The notes under the pieces were generated by a model. That model was not told where the DNA came from. It did no database searches and saw only the letters and a list, made by a program, of their open reading frames with translations. Of a DNA stretch of 64,000 nucleotides, positions 16,981-25,603 are shown piece after piece; position 1 is the first letter of the stretch, and the number at the start of each line of letters is the position of its first letter. The translations under genes were made by a program, and so were the position numbers. The stretch spans positions 12,490 to 76,489 of the forward strand of contig CAYXQJ010000014.1 in NCBI GenBank assembly GCA_964467455.1, written 5' to 3'. The DNA is from OLB6 sp964467455. Its GTDB lineage: Bacteria; Bacteroidota; Ignavibacteria; Kapaibacteriales; Kapaibacteriaceae.

Positions 16981-17757
16981 ATGAAGCGTTCCCTCGCCAT
17001 CATGATGTTCTTGTCGCTTTCCATCACGCCGATGTTGGCCCAAGATGATCGTTTGGACGAACTTGGATTCGAAGAAGCCCCCTTAAAAGATGAGCCGATC
17101 CCCTACTTTGCCGTGGGTGCAGGTCCGGTCTTGAATGTGGCATTTCCGACCATCGACGACGTGAATGCGCGCGCACAACAGTTGGGCCTCGACCCTATGG
17201 ACACGCCGATGCTGCAGTGGGGCGGTGAGATCTTCAGCGCCATCGGCATCGTTCCGAATATCCGCGTCGGATTTGCCTGGGTGAGTGGCGAGCTCAAGAC
17301 CAACAAAGACATGATGGTCAGCGGTGTGGACGTCAACCGCTCCATGGTGTATGACATCAATCAGGCAACCATCTATGCCGACTACGCCATTGTTCCTGCT
17401 AAGGGGCTGGGCATTTTACCGGGTGTTGGTTTTGGATGGGGCTCGCAGAATATCTCCGTCACCCAAGGTGCAGCTGACCGTACATGGGACGACTACGCTG
17501 ATACAACGAGCTTGAACACGTCGCCGGATGCCTTCTCGGAAGTAGAGAACAACGTCCTGTATCTGGTCCCGCGTTTGAACATCGAATATTCGATCACACC
17601 GTTCATCGCCGTTCGTGCGCAGGCAGCCTATACGTGGCAGTTCTCGACGGGTACGTGGACGGGTAACCGCACTTCAACGGTAAGCGGTGTACCGGACGGC
17701 ATCAGCGTCAGCGCCTTCACGGCACAGATCGGCGTCTTCGTCGGCTTGTTCAACTAA
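16981..17757 (+). CDS. Outer-membrane beta-barrel protein
   Basis: 258 residues from ATG 16981, preceded by GGAG 10 bp upstream. The signal peptide ends SITPMLAQ. The mature part opens with an acidic stretch, then porin-like alternating strands (YFAVGAGPVLNVAF, VRAQAAYTWQFS), ending FTAQIGVFVGLFN, as in OmpW/PorT-type barrels. No closer family is recognised. It ends 23 bp before the tRNA gene. Confidence 0.6.
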   Translation: MKRSLAIMMFLSLSITPMLAQDDRLDELGFEEAPLKDEPIPYFAVGAGPVLNVAFPTIDDVNARAQQLGLDPMDTPMLQWGGEIFSAIGIVPNIRVGFAWVSGELKTNKDMMVSGVDVNRSMVYDINQATIYADYAIVPAKGLGILPGVGFGWGSQNISVTQGAADRTWDDYADTTSLNTSPDAFSEVENNVLYLVPRLNIEYSITPFIAVRAQAAYTWQFSTGTWTGNRTSTVSGVPDGISVSAFTAQIGVFVGLFN

Positions 17758-17780
17758 GCGCTCAACATCGATCACTACTA

Positions 17781-17853
<73 letters not shown>

Positions 17854-17945
17854 CAATAACATCTAGTGAGACTCGTGCTTTGTTTTTTACGGTTCAACAG
17901 AATATTTTCGTGACATGTAATCCCGCTAAGTTCACTTAGCGCCTG

Positions 17946-17975
17946 CCCCGGGCCAAGGTTCGGGGTTTTTTTTTT
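17946..17975 (+). terminator. Rho-independent terminator
   Basis: Stem CCCCG/CGGGG with an inner CC/GG and a short loop, followed by a run of ten T. It lies 93 bp downstream of the tRNA and just before the NYN gene. Confidence 0.8.
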
Positions 17976-17998
17976 GCGTCACTCGATCATCCTTTCCA

Positions 17999-18658
17999 AT
18001 GAAAAAGCGAGTAGCGTTTTTCGTTGATGTTTTTAACATCTACCATGCCATCAATTCGCTTGGTGTTGAGTACTACAAATGGCTAGATCTGTGTTCCCTA
18101 GCCAGTACGTTCATTGACCCAAGTAGAATGGACCTAAAATCGGTCAACTACTTCACCTCAGAGCCCACGCACATTAGAGACAGGTTGGTGTTAGACCGCC
18201 ATAGAGCCTATACAGATGCGCTGCGCAGCAAGGGAGTGCGTGTGATTCTTGGTTCTTTCAAGAAGGCTGACGAACGTTGTCAAGTGGCCACATGTACGCA
18301 TTTTGATCGGCATTACACTCGCAATCGTGAAAAGCACACCGATGTAAACATCGCGATCCATATGCTTCAAGGTGCATACGAGAATGAGTATGACGTCGCT
18401 TATCTGATATCGGCTGATTCTGATCTGGTACCAGTAGTGCGTATGTTGACTTCTCCTCCTTTAGATAAGACGATAAGAGTGATAGCCCCTCCAGGTACCG
18501 TACACTCCAAAGATCTGGGGAGCATGGTTGGTAAGAGTAACCTGAAGAGAATAGCGAAGATCACTCTCGAAAGATGCCTGCTACCAGATTCAATTGATCT
18601 CGTTGGAAAGTTGATCGTTCGCCCTTCTAAGTACGACCCACCATACACGTCGCTGTAG
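17999..18658 (+). CDS. NYN-domain (LabA/PIN-like) putative ribonuclease
   Basis: 219 residues. It has the NYN acidic pocket: FFVDVFNIYHA (Asp10), an EKHTDVNIAIHML block at about residue 102, and LISADSDLVPVVR at about residue 137. NYN proteins are metal-dependent nucleases of the PIN-like fold. Codon use differs from the neighbours, with frequent AGA, TTA and AT-rich third positions, and the gene sits between a tRNA terminator and a DUF2130 gene. This suggests acquisition by transfer. Defence or RNA turnover roles are possible. Confidence 0.8.
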   Translation: MKKRVAFFVDVFNIYHAINSLGVEYYKWLDLCSLASTFIDPSRMDLKSVNYFTSEPTHIRDRLVLDRHRAYTDALRSKGVRVILGSFKKADERCQVATCTHFDRHYTRNREKHTDVNIAIHMLQGAYENEYDVAYLISADSDLVPVVRMLTSPPLDKTIRVIAPPGTVHSKDLGSMVGKSNLKRIAKITLERCLLPDSIDLVGKLIVRPSKYDPPYTSL

Positions 18659-18674
18659 TACTCCATCTGTAACG

Positions 18675-18682
18675 TACATTTG
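18675..18682 (+). promoter_or_regulatory. TAnnTTTG -10 box for the DUF2130 gene
   Basis: TACATTTG, a perfect consensus match, ends 4 nt before an in-frame ATC at 18687 and overlaps the in-frame TGA that closes the frame upstream. Confidence 0.55.
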
Positions 18683-18683
18683 A

Positions 18684-19832
18684 ATCATCACAAACTCAAA
18701 GATCATCTGCCCCAATTGTCAATCCTCGATCGATGTCGAGCAGGCGCTTGCGCATGATATCGAACATCGGCTGACAGAGCAGTACGAAGCGCGCTTGAAA
18801 AAGGCGGCCGAGCATGCAGCGGCCGAAGCGACGTCACGTGAACGCGAACGATTGGAGGCGCAACTCGTGTCACTGCAACGCGAGAACGCCGAGAAACAGG
18901 CAGCACTCAAAGATGCCGGCAAACGCGAGATCGAATTGTTGGAGGTGAAGCGCAAGCTGGACGAACAACAAGAGTCGATGGAAGACACGATCCGCAAACG
19001 GTTGCTCGAGGCGGAGTCTGACCTAACACAACGCATCCGACGTTCGGAGCATGAGCGGTTCGAACTGGAAAAACGCGAACTGCAGCAGCAACTCGATGCC
19101 GTGACCAAACAAGCGGAAGAACTGAAACGACGCGCAGAACAGGGATCGCAACAACTCACCGGCGAAGTGCAGGAACTTGCCATCGAAGAATACTTGCGCA
19201 CGTCCTTTCCGCTTGATGCCGTCGATGAGATCTCGAAAGGACAACGCGGCGGCGACTGTCTCCACCGCGTGCAAGACATGGGACGCGTCCTCGGCACCAT
19301 CTACTACGAGAGCAAACGCACCAAGGCCTTTGGCGGAGACTGGATCGACAAGCTCAAGACCGATATGCGTGAGAAGGGGGCGGATGTTGGCGTCATCGTC
19401 ACAGAGACCATGCCCAAAGAAATGGACCGCTTCGGACAAGTGAACGGTGTATGGATCTGCTCCTTCCAAGAATTCAAGGCCCTCTCCCACGTCCTGCGCG
19501 AAATGGTCTATCGCATCGGGATCGCGGCGGCATCGCAAGAACGACGCGGCGACAAGATGTCGATGTTGTACGACTACCTCACCAGCAGCGACTTCCGCCT
19601 GCGCATCGAGGCCATCGTTGAGGGCTTCCAGTCGATGAAGGACGACATCGCCCGTGAGCGTAACGCCATGGAAAAGCTCTGGAAACAGCGCGAGAAGCAG
19701 ATCGAAAAGGTCCTGCTCTCCACATCCGGCATGTATGGCTCCATCAAGGGCATCGCCGGCTCGGATGTTGACGAGATCCGTCTGTTAGAGTTAGGTTCGT
19801 CGGGTGAAACCACACGCGACGACGACGCGTAG
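18684..19832 (+). CDS. DUF2130 (PD-(D/E)XK nuclease-like, zinc-knuckle plus coiled coil) protein with no standard start
   Basis: About 382 residues. The usual DUF2130 N-terminus (IICPNCQSSIDVEQAL, a CxxC knuckle) is encoded at 18702-18749, upstream of any ATG, GTG or TTG. An in-frame TGA at 18681 limits the start to 18684-18708, where only ATC codons fit. The first standard codon, TTG 18795, would delete the knuckle. A coiled coil (about 30-160) leads to the DUF2130 core (IEEYLRTSFPLDAVDEI, GGDCLHRV, IYYESKRTK, with the E-x-K of PD-(D/E)XK nucleases). Function is unknown. Either it uses AUC or its ATG was mutated. Confidence 0.8.
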   Translation: MITNSKIICPNCQSSIDVEQALAHDIEHRLTEQYEARLKKAAEHAAAEATSRERERLEAQLVSLQRENAEKQAALKDAGKREIELLEVKRKLDEQQESMEDTIRKRLLEAESDLTQRIRRSEHERFELEKRELQQQLDAVTKQAEELKRRAEQGSQQLTGEVQELAIEEYLRTSFPLDAVDEISKGQRGGDCLHRVQDMGRVLGTIYYESKRTKAFGGDWIDKLKTDMREKGADVGVIVTETMPKEMDRFGQVNGVWICSFQEFKALSHVLREMVYRIGIAAASQERRGDKMSMLYDYLTSSDFRLRIEAIVEGFQSMKDDIARERNAMEKLWKQREKQIEKVLLSTSGMYGSIKGIAGSDVDEIRLLELGSSGETTRDDDA

Positions 19833-19845
19833 CGTCTTCCCCACC

Positions 19846-20667
19846 ATGCGTACACTCCAAACCACCACGTCGATCCTTGCCTCGCTAGCGATGATCGTGC
19901 TCGCCCCCTACCCAATTCTGCGGGGATCGAACGAGACGGCGCCATTGCGGTATCAGACCAATGAAGCGTTTGGCTTTGGCGAGCGTCTGGAATATGATGT
20001 GGGGTATAAGTTCATCTCGGCCGGGACGGCAGTGTTCCAAGTCGATAAAGAGCCACAAGTGATCAATGGGCGTCCGTGTTTCAAGGTGACGTTCGGTGTG
20101 GCGTCGCACAAGAGTCTGGAGTTCATCTATAAGGTGCGAGACTCCTACGTGACGTATCTCGATATCGACGGGATCTTTCCCTGGAAGTTCGAGCAGCGGA
20201 TCCGCGAGAAGAACTTCAGTAAGGACTACGTTGCCAACTTCGATCAGGCCAATCACAAGGCCGTGACGTCTGAGGGCACGTTCGATGTGCCGGAGTTTGT
20301 CCACGACATCGTCTCGGCATTCTATTTTGTCCGCACGTACGACTTGAAAAAGGCCAAGAAAGGCGATCAGATCCGTTTGAAGAACTTCTTTGACCGTGAG
20401 GTACACGATCTGGTCGTGAACGTTCTCGGACGTCAGCGTATCGAGGTTGACGCCGGCACGTTCGACTGTGTGGTGATCGAACCGAAGATCGCCAAGGGCA
20501 GTCCCTTCGGCTTCAACGGACGTTTGTTGATGTGGATGTCGGCCGACGACCGTAAGATCCCCATCAAGGTGAGCACGGAGATCCCTATCGGCAGTATCGA
20601 CGCAGAGCTCAAGAATTACCGAGGCACACGCGGGCCGATCGCTGCCAAGGTCAAGATCACTGAGTAA
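19846..20667 (+). CDS. DUF3108 domain secreted protein
   Basis: 273 residues from ATG 19846, 14 bp after the DUF2130 stop; a longer frame overlaps that gene. It has a signal peptide, then a DUF3108 beta-rich domain opening FGFGERLEYDVGYKFISAGTAVFQV, with the family's FPWKFEQRIREK and LLMWMSADDRKIPIKVS. DUF3108 proteins are envelope proteins of unknown role, often beside lipoprotein or LPS genes. The LolA-like gene follows after 8 bp, so they probably share a transcript. Confidence 0.82.
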   Translation: MRTLQTTTSILASLAMIVLAPYPILRGSNETAPLRYQTNEAFGFGERLEYDVGYKFISAGTAVFQVDKEPQVINGRPCFKVTFGVASHKSLEFIYKVRDSYVTYLDIDGIFPWKFEQRIREKNFSKDYVANFDQANHKAVTSEGTFDVPEFVHDIVSAFYFVRTYDLKKAKKGDQIRLKNFFDREVHDLVVNVLGRQRIEVDAGTFDCVVIEPKIAKGSPFGFNGRLLMWMSADDRKIPIKVSTEIPIGSIDAELKNYRGTRGPIAAKVKITE

Positions 20668-20675
20668 GGAAACCC

Positions 20676-21284
20676 ATGAACGAACACCGTAGAGCACTGC
20701 TAAAAGCCCTTGCTCTCTCACCGCTCGTTGCGTTGACCTGGCAACCTGTGTCAGCTGCAACTGACCTGCTCGAGGTCTTTCGCAAGAAGTATGCTGATCT
20801 GCGATCTGTTTCCTTCACGTTCAGCAGTACCACGGCTAAGGGGACCGTCAAGGCCCAACGCGGCAACAAACACCGAATCGTCCTTCCGGATCGCACGCTG
20901 GTCTCCAACGGCACCTACGCTTGGAATGCCGTCAACGCTAACAAAACGGTCGTTAGTGAACGTATAAAGCCACGTCAGATGGAAACATCGCTGGACAAGA
21001 TCTTCTTCCTTGTCTTTGCAACGTATACTGCGTCCGTCGTCGGCACAACATCGACCGGCGGCACCATCCGACTTGTTCCTCCCGACGCGTCCATGAAGAT
21101 CGGCACCATCGACAAGTTGGATCTCGTGGTGACCAACAAAGGCATCGTCACCTCCATTCTTGTCTATGAAGGGGGCATGACCACGACGTGGAAGATCACG
21201 AACCTCAAAGTGAACCCGAAGTTCGACGCATCGACGTTTGAGTACAGCGTCCCGAAGGGTTGGCAGGAGATCGATCTACGTTGA
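20676..21284 (+). CDS. LolA-like outer-membrane lipoprotein carrier protein
   Basis: 202 residues. The N-terminal export signal is MNEHRRALLKALALSPL ending PVSA, with a twin Arg. The rest has the LolA-like layout: YADLRSVSFTFSSTT, a conserved KGTVKAQRGNKHRIVLPDRTLVSNGTYAWNA, and a C-terminal TWKITNLKVNPKFDASTFEYSVPKGWQEIDL. LolA shuttles lipoproteins from the inner to the outer membrane. GGAAAC lies before the ATG. A bidirectional terminator follows. Confidence 0.8.
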   Translation: MNEHRRALLKALALSPLVALTWQPVSAATDLLEVFRKKYADLRSVSFTFSSTTAKGTVKAQRGNKHRIVLPDRTLVSNGTYAWNAVNANKTVVSERIKPRQMETSLDKIFFLVFATYTASVVGTTSTGGTIRLVPPDASMKIGTIDKLDLVVTNKGIVTSILVYEGGMTTTWKITNLKVNPKFDASTFEYSVPKGWQEIDLR

Positions 21285-21301
21285 GCGTTGCTCGTTAAAC
21301 G

Positions 21302-21333
21302 AAAAGAGGCTCGCCGGTTGGCGAGCCTCTTTT
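21302..21333. terminator. Bidirectional rho-independent terminator
   Basis: A perfect 14-bp stem, AAAAGAGGCTCGCC with its complement, around a GGTT loop, flanked by A-rich and T-rich sides, between the convergent LolA-like and T9SS cargo genes. Confidence 0.92.
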
Positions 21334-21355
21334 GTTTTTGACGTATTCGTGAGTC

Positions 21356-24300
21356 TTACTTCACTACGACGAACTGCTTGGCGGCCATGAAGCCGTTGGA
21401 CGTGATCGTGTAGGTGTAGAGACCCGGAGCCAGGTTGAGGGCAGCAGCGCTGATCTCAACGCGGTGGGTACCGGCATCGATGCGCTCGTTGACGACTGTA
21501 GCGATCTCATTGCCGAGCACATTCATCAAGCTGATGCGGACGTTCTGCGAAGCCGGGACGGTGTACGTGAAGTTCACGACATCCGAGGTCGGATTCGGCA
21601 TAGCGATGCTGAGGCCATAGCCACCGGCATAGACATCTTCATCAACACCGACCGTCACACCGACCGTTGCTTCGTCCGATGTGTCGGCGCCGCAAGCGTT
21701 GGTGACGATACAGTAGTAATCGCCAACTTCATCACCAGCAACACCGGCAGTTGTTTCGTAGGTAGCCGACGTTGCACCAGTGATCGCAACATCGTTGCGA
21801 TACCACTGATAGGTGACCGGCTCTGTGCCCGAAGCAGCAACCGTGAGCGTGATCTTGTCGCCATCGAAGACAGCAACGTCAGCCGGCTCGGTGGTGATCG
21901 AAGCAGCGGTGTTCACAACAACGTCAACCGACGTGGAGTTGTCCGTACCACAAGCATTCGACACTGCGACCGAGTAGGAACCTGCGTCAGCTTCTGTAGC
22001 CGTGAATTCATACGTAGCGCTGGTTGCGCCCGGGATGGACGTTGTACCCTTCATCCACTGATACGTGATGTTCGTACCGCCGCCACCAACCGTAAGCGTA
22101 ACTTTTTCGCCGGCGCAAACCGTGTCACCGACCGGCTGTGCCGTGATCTCAGGATTCGTGTTGACCGTTACAGAGACCGTGTTCGACGGAACGGTGACGC
22201 TCATTGCGTCATACGTAGCGTGGCAAACATAGTCGCCTGCGTCAGCGGCCATTGCGCCTGTGATCTCAAGAACCTTGGACTGTGCACCGGCAACATTGCC
22301 ACCGTTTGACAGCGCCATGGTTCCGCGATACCACTGATAGGAGACGCCCGAGCCAGGGATGGCTGACGGATAGACAGCACATTCGATCTGGATGGTTCCG
22401 CCTTCACACACGTTCGGTGTGTTGTTCGATGCAGCGACGATCGGGATGAACAGACGTGCCGGCTTCGAGGTTGCGTTACCGCAATATCCCGTGACTTCGC
22501 AAACGTAGGTATCAAGCGTGTCATTCTCGGTGATGTCGCGGATGGTCAGCTGCGAAGACTGAGCACCGGTGATGCGACCATTGTCAACAACGTTGGTGTC
22601 AACATAGGCATTTGCCGTGTTGCTCCAGTAGCGCTTCTTCCACTGATAGCCGGGGACGAATTCCGTCGGAGCACCGATGGCTTCAGCAACGACTTCCAAC
22701 ACTGCAGTGCCGTTGAGGGCGACCGGTTGTGAGTTCGGGTTGACCGTGATGGACGTCGGACGAACAACGATGATGGACGCCGGTTCGGACATGACCTCTA
22801 CGAGGTTATAGCCGTCGGCAGCCTTCACAAGGCAGGTGTAGACACCGGAAGCACCAAAGCCGATGCTGCCGAAGTTGAGGATCGCACCGGTCTGACCAGT
22901 GAGTTCAACATCGTCCTTGTACCACTGATACGTCACTTCGGCACCGCTGGTCACGTCAGCCACGCAGATCAGGAAGAACGATTCGCCCAAACATGCATAG
23001 CGGCTTTGCGGCTGCTGAATGATCTTGATCGACGGCTTGATCTCGTCAGCGCCCATGTACGGGATCGTGCGGGATTCGCCATCAATATCGTCAGTAACGG
23101 TGTTCTTGAGTGAAGCAGCGCCGAAGAGCGCACGATCAACACTCAAGAGGTGGAGGTCGCTACCGCCAACGAAGTTGACTGCAACTGACGCCGAGTTGTT
23201 ATCGCGAGCCGTGGCTGCCTTCCAGTTGACCAAAGGATTGCTGCCGGCAACACGAGCGCGATTCGCATTGGCAAAGTAGCCAACGTTGACACCGGTCGTC
23301 ATCAGATCGTTGAAGTCTGACGTTGCAAACGGATTCAGGTTCGTGCTGTTCACGGTCTGGCCGGTCACATACACAGCATATCCACCGTTCGTACCTGTGC
23401 CGAAGTTGTGGAAGATGTTGTTGACCGAGTTGACGCGTGCTTGCGGATACGACTGCATCTGCGTGTACAGATAGAATGCCGATGAGTTCGCTGCTGCTGT
23501 ACCGGTCACGTTGACGGTGTTATGGTACACATTGCACGGATAGTAGTAAGCGTAGAGAACCATACCAAAGGCTCCGCCCGAAGCGCCAACAGCAACCATG
23601 TTGTTTTGCTGATTGATCGGACCGTACTGGCTTTCGGCGATGATACCCTCTGACTGGCTTGATGGTGTCGATGCAAGATCACCGGAGACCATGTTATAGG
23701 CGATCGAGCCTGCGCCACTCACGTAAATACCGTTGAAGTAGGAGTCACCGGCAATAGCGGTCACGGTATTGTGGTGGAACATGCCATTATAGACATTGGC
23801 ATTGATACCGTATGATACGTTCGTGATGGTGTTGTGGCTAACGTCAACCGATGATCCGTTGTATTCATAAACAGACACACCGGCGCGTGCATTGGAGATC
23901 GTGTTGTTCGTAACCACAAACTCCGTGTTACCTCCAAATGCGTAGAGGTAGACCATTCCGTCCCAGCTGTTCGATGACAGTGGGTTGTCGGCACCTTCGA
24001 GTACACAATTATCTACAGTAACTGAACCATAGGTCTGGCCACCGATACAGTTGCCGTATGTGGCGTTGTTCGGCAATTCAAACTTGAGGTTCTTGAATGC
24101 GATGGGCGTTGTATTCTCAAGTGTGGCTTGGAAATTGCCATTCTCATACCAGCCCCAGTACCAATACGGATTGTTCATCGGTGCCCACGTGATCTTCGGC
24201 GTGTTGTTGGCAGCCGACATGAGCGTCACTGTACCACCGTTGAAGCTGTTGTCCAGCCCAGGCACAAGGATCTGTTGATCATACTCACCATTGAACACAT

Positions 24301-25420
24301 GCACATCAACATTGCCGGCAAGGCCTGATGTGTAGAGATGGCGAAACACGTCGTTGAACGAGTTGAAAACGCCCGGATTTCCGTTCAATGCAAGGTTCAG
24401 ACGACCGGACACACGCGGGGCGAGATAACCCATCCACGTGTCGTTGCCAGCGTTGGCATCATTTGCACCGTTCGGAAGCGATGTGCGGATCATCAGCGTG
24501 TTGAACGAGAACGCAGCGAACGTGGCATTACCAAGTTCAACAACTTCTTCTTCGCCCGGCTGAAGGCCGGCAGGCTGCGGATAATAGCGGACCGAGGTGC
24601 GATTAACACCGTTGATCGACCAGTTGATCACGACGCTATCAAGACGATTAGCACCCATGTTCTTCACACGAACACGGATGGTCTGCGTCGTATTGGCATT
24701 GAAATGCGAGCTCGGATCTTCAAGAGCCACCACTGCAGCGTCGTTGTTGGATGCGGCGCCAAAGGTATATGTCAAGCCGCTTGACGGACCCCAATTCTGG
24801 AAGGCGATCGACTCGTTACCGATGGTCGTTCGCGGATACATCCAGGAGTTGTTCCAGTATGACGTGTGAAGATTCACTTCTCCATTATAGCTGTATGCAC
24901 CGATGCGGGCACCAACTGCGGCGGAGACGTTCATCGGTCCGTAAATGACCCATGCGCGACCCGTTGCTTGCTCCAAACGGATCTGGAAGTTGTAGACGTC
25001 ATTCGTCGAACCTTGCGGTGCGCGCGTGACGTTCTTCCACTGGATCACGAACACTTGATTCGGGTTCGCACCCAAGGTGGTCGTCATGATCTCACCGTTC
25101 GGCGTACCGGTCAAGTAGGTCTCCCAAGCGCGAACGGTGCCGCCCGAGCCGAGATCCACATAACCGTTTCCGTACACCGTTACCTGATTCGAGCTCGAAC
25201 CATTGAAGTTGAAGCTGAATGGCATCGTGACAGATGCACTTGCATTCTCGATCGACGAACCAGTGGCATGTACTGTCCCCCCGGCGATCTCCGAGTATGT
25301 TCCGGCTACAACGTTATATGCCATGGAGCCATAACCGCCATTCCCGGCTAGTGCCGAGGACGAGCCCCACAACAATGTTGCAACCAGCAACGACACAAAT
25401 ACTGTAGCGTTGCGAGTCAT
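21356..25420 (-). CDS. Large secreted multi-Ig protein with T9SS C-terminal sorting domain
   Basis: 1,354 residues from ATG 25420, which has GGAGGA 6 bp upstream. A signal peptide ends SSALAG. An N-terminal beta-sandwich region is followed by a CARDB-like domain (about 240-345) and a right-handed beta-helix (about 440-650, repeated NNTISNARAG-like turns). Five Ig-like repeats then follow (each with YQW and YxC pairs, opening for example IIQQPQSRYACLGES). The last 80 residues are a type IX secretion sorting domain (MPNPTSDVVNFTYTVPAS ... GLYTYTI ... KQFVVVK). It is expected on the cell surface as an adhesin or matrix protein. Confidence 0.9.
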   Translation of the reverse strand: MTRNATVFVSLLVATLLWGSSSALAGNGGYGSMAYNVVAGTYSEIAGGTVHATGSSIENASASVTMPFSFNFNGSSSNQVTVYGNGYVDLGSGGTVRAWETYLTGTPNGEIMTTTLGANPNQVFVIQWKNVTRAPQGSTNDVYNFQIRLEQATGRAWVIYGPMNVSAAVGARIGAYSYNGEVNLHTSYWNNSWMYPRTTIGNESIAFQNWGPSSGLTYTFGAASNNDAAVVALEDPSSHFNANTTQTIRVRVKNMGANRLDSVVINWSINGVNRTSVRYYPQPAGLQPGEEEVVELGNATFAAFSFNTLMIRTSLPNGANDANAGNDTWMGYLAPRVSGRLNLALNGNPGVFNSFNDVFRHLYTSGLAGNVDVHVFNGEYDQQILVPGLDNSFNGGTVTLMSAANNTPKITWAPMNNPYWYWGWYENGNFQATLENTTPIAFKNLKFELPNNATYGNCIGGQTYGSVTVDNCVLEGADNPLSSNSWDGMVYLYAFGGNTEFVVTNNTISNARAGVSVYEYNGSSVDVSHNTITNVSYGINANVYNGMFHHNTVTAIAGDSYFNGIYVSGAGSIAYNMVSGDLASTPSSQSEGIIAESQYGPINQQNNMVAVGASGGAFGMVLYAYYYPCNVYHNTVNVTGTAAANSSAFYLYTQMQSYPQARVNSVNNIFHNFGTGTNGGYAVYVTGQTVNSTNLNPFATSDFNDLMTTGVNVGYFANANRARVAGSNPLVNWKAATARDNNSASVAVNFVGGSDLHLLSVDRALFGAASLKNTVTDDIDGESRTIPYMGADEIKPSIKIIQQPQSRYACLGESFFLICVADVTSGAEVTYQWYKDDVELTGQTGAILNFGSIGFGASGVYTCLVKAADGYNLVEVMSEPASIIVVRPTSITVNPNSQPVALNGTAVLEVVAEAIGAPTEFVPGYQWKKRYWSNTANAYVDTNVVDNGRITGAQSSQLTIRDITENDTLDTYVCEVTGYCGNATSKPARLFIPIVAASNNTPNVCEGGTIQIECAVYPSAIPGSGVSYQWYRGTMALSNGGNVAGAQSKVLEITGAMAADAGDYVCHATYDAMSVTVPSNTVSVTVNTNPEITAQPVGDTVCAGEKVTLTVGGGGTNITYQWMKGTTSIPGATSATYEFTATEADAGSYSVAVSNACGTDNSTSVDVVVNTAASITTEPADVAVFDGDKITLTVAASGTEPVTYQWYRNDVAITGATSATYETTAGVAGDEVGDYYCIVTNACGADTSDEATVGVTVGVDEDVYAGGYGLSIAMPNPTSDVVNFTYTVPASQNVRISLMNVLGNEIATVVNERIDAGTHRVEISAAALNLAPGLYTYTITSNGFMAAKQFVVVK

Positions 25421-25603
25421 AATTCCTCCACGAGTGATATGATGATGTTTCAACGTTTTTCGCATACTCAGATGTCGGTGGGGTACACTTTTCCCACATT
25501 TAATGAAGCGTAAAAATACCCACTAACGACCGGTTCTCAAAGACCGAAGCGTCAAAGGGTTTCCACAGCAACCACTTCCGAAGCAATAACCGCACCAATT
25601 TTT

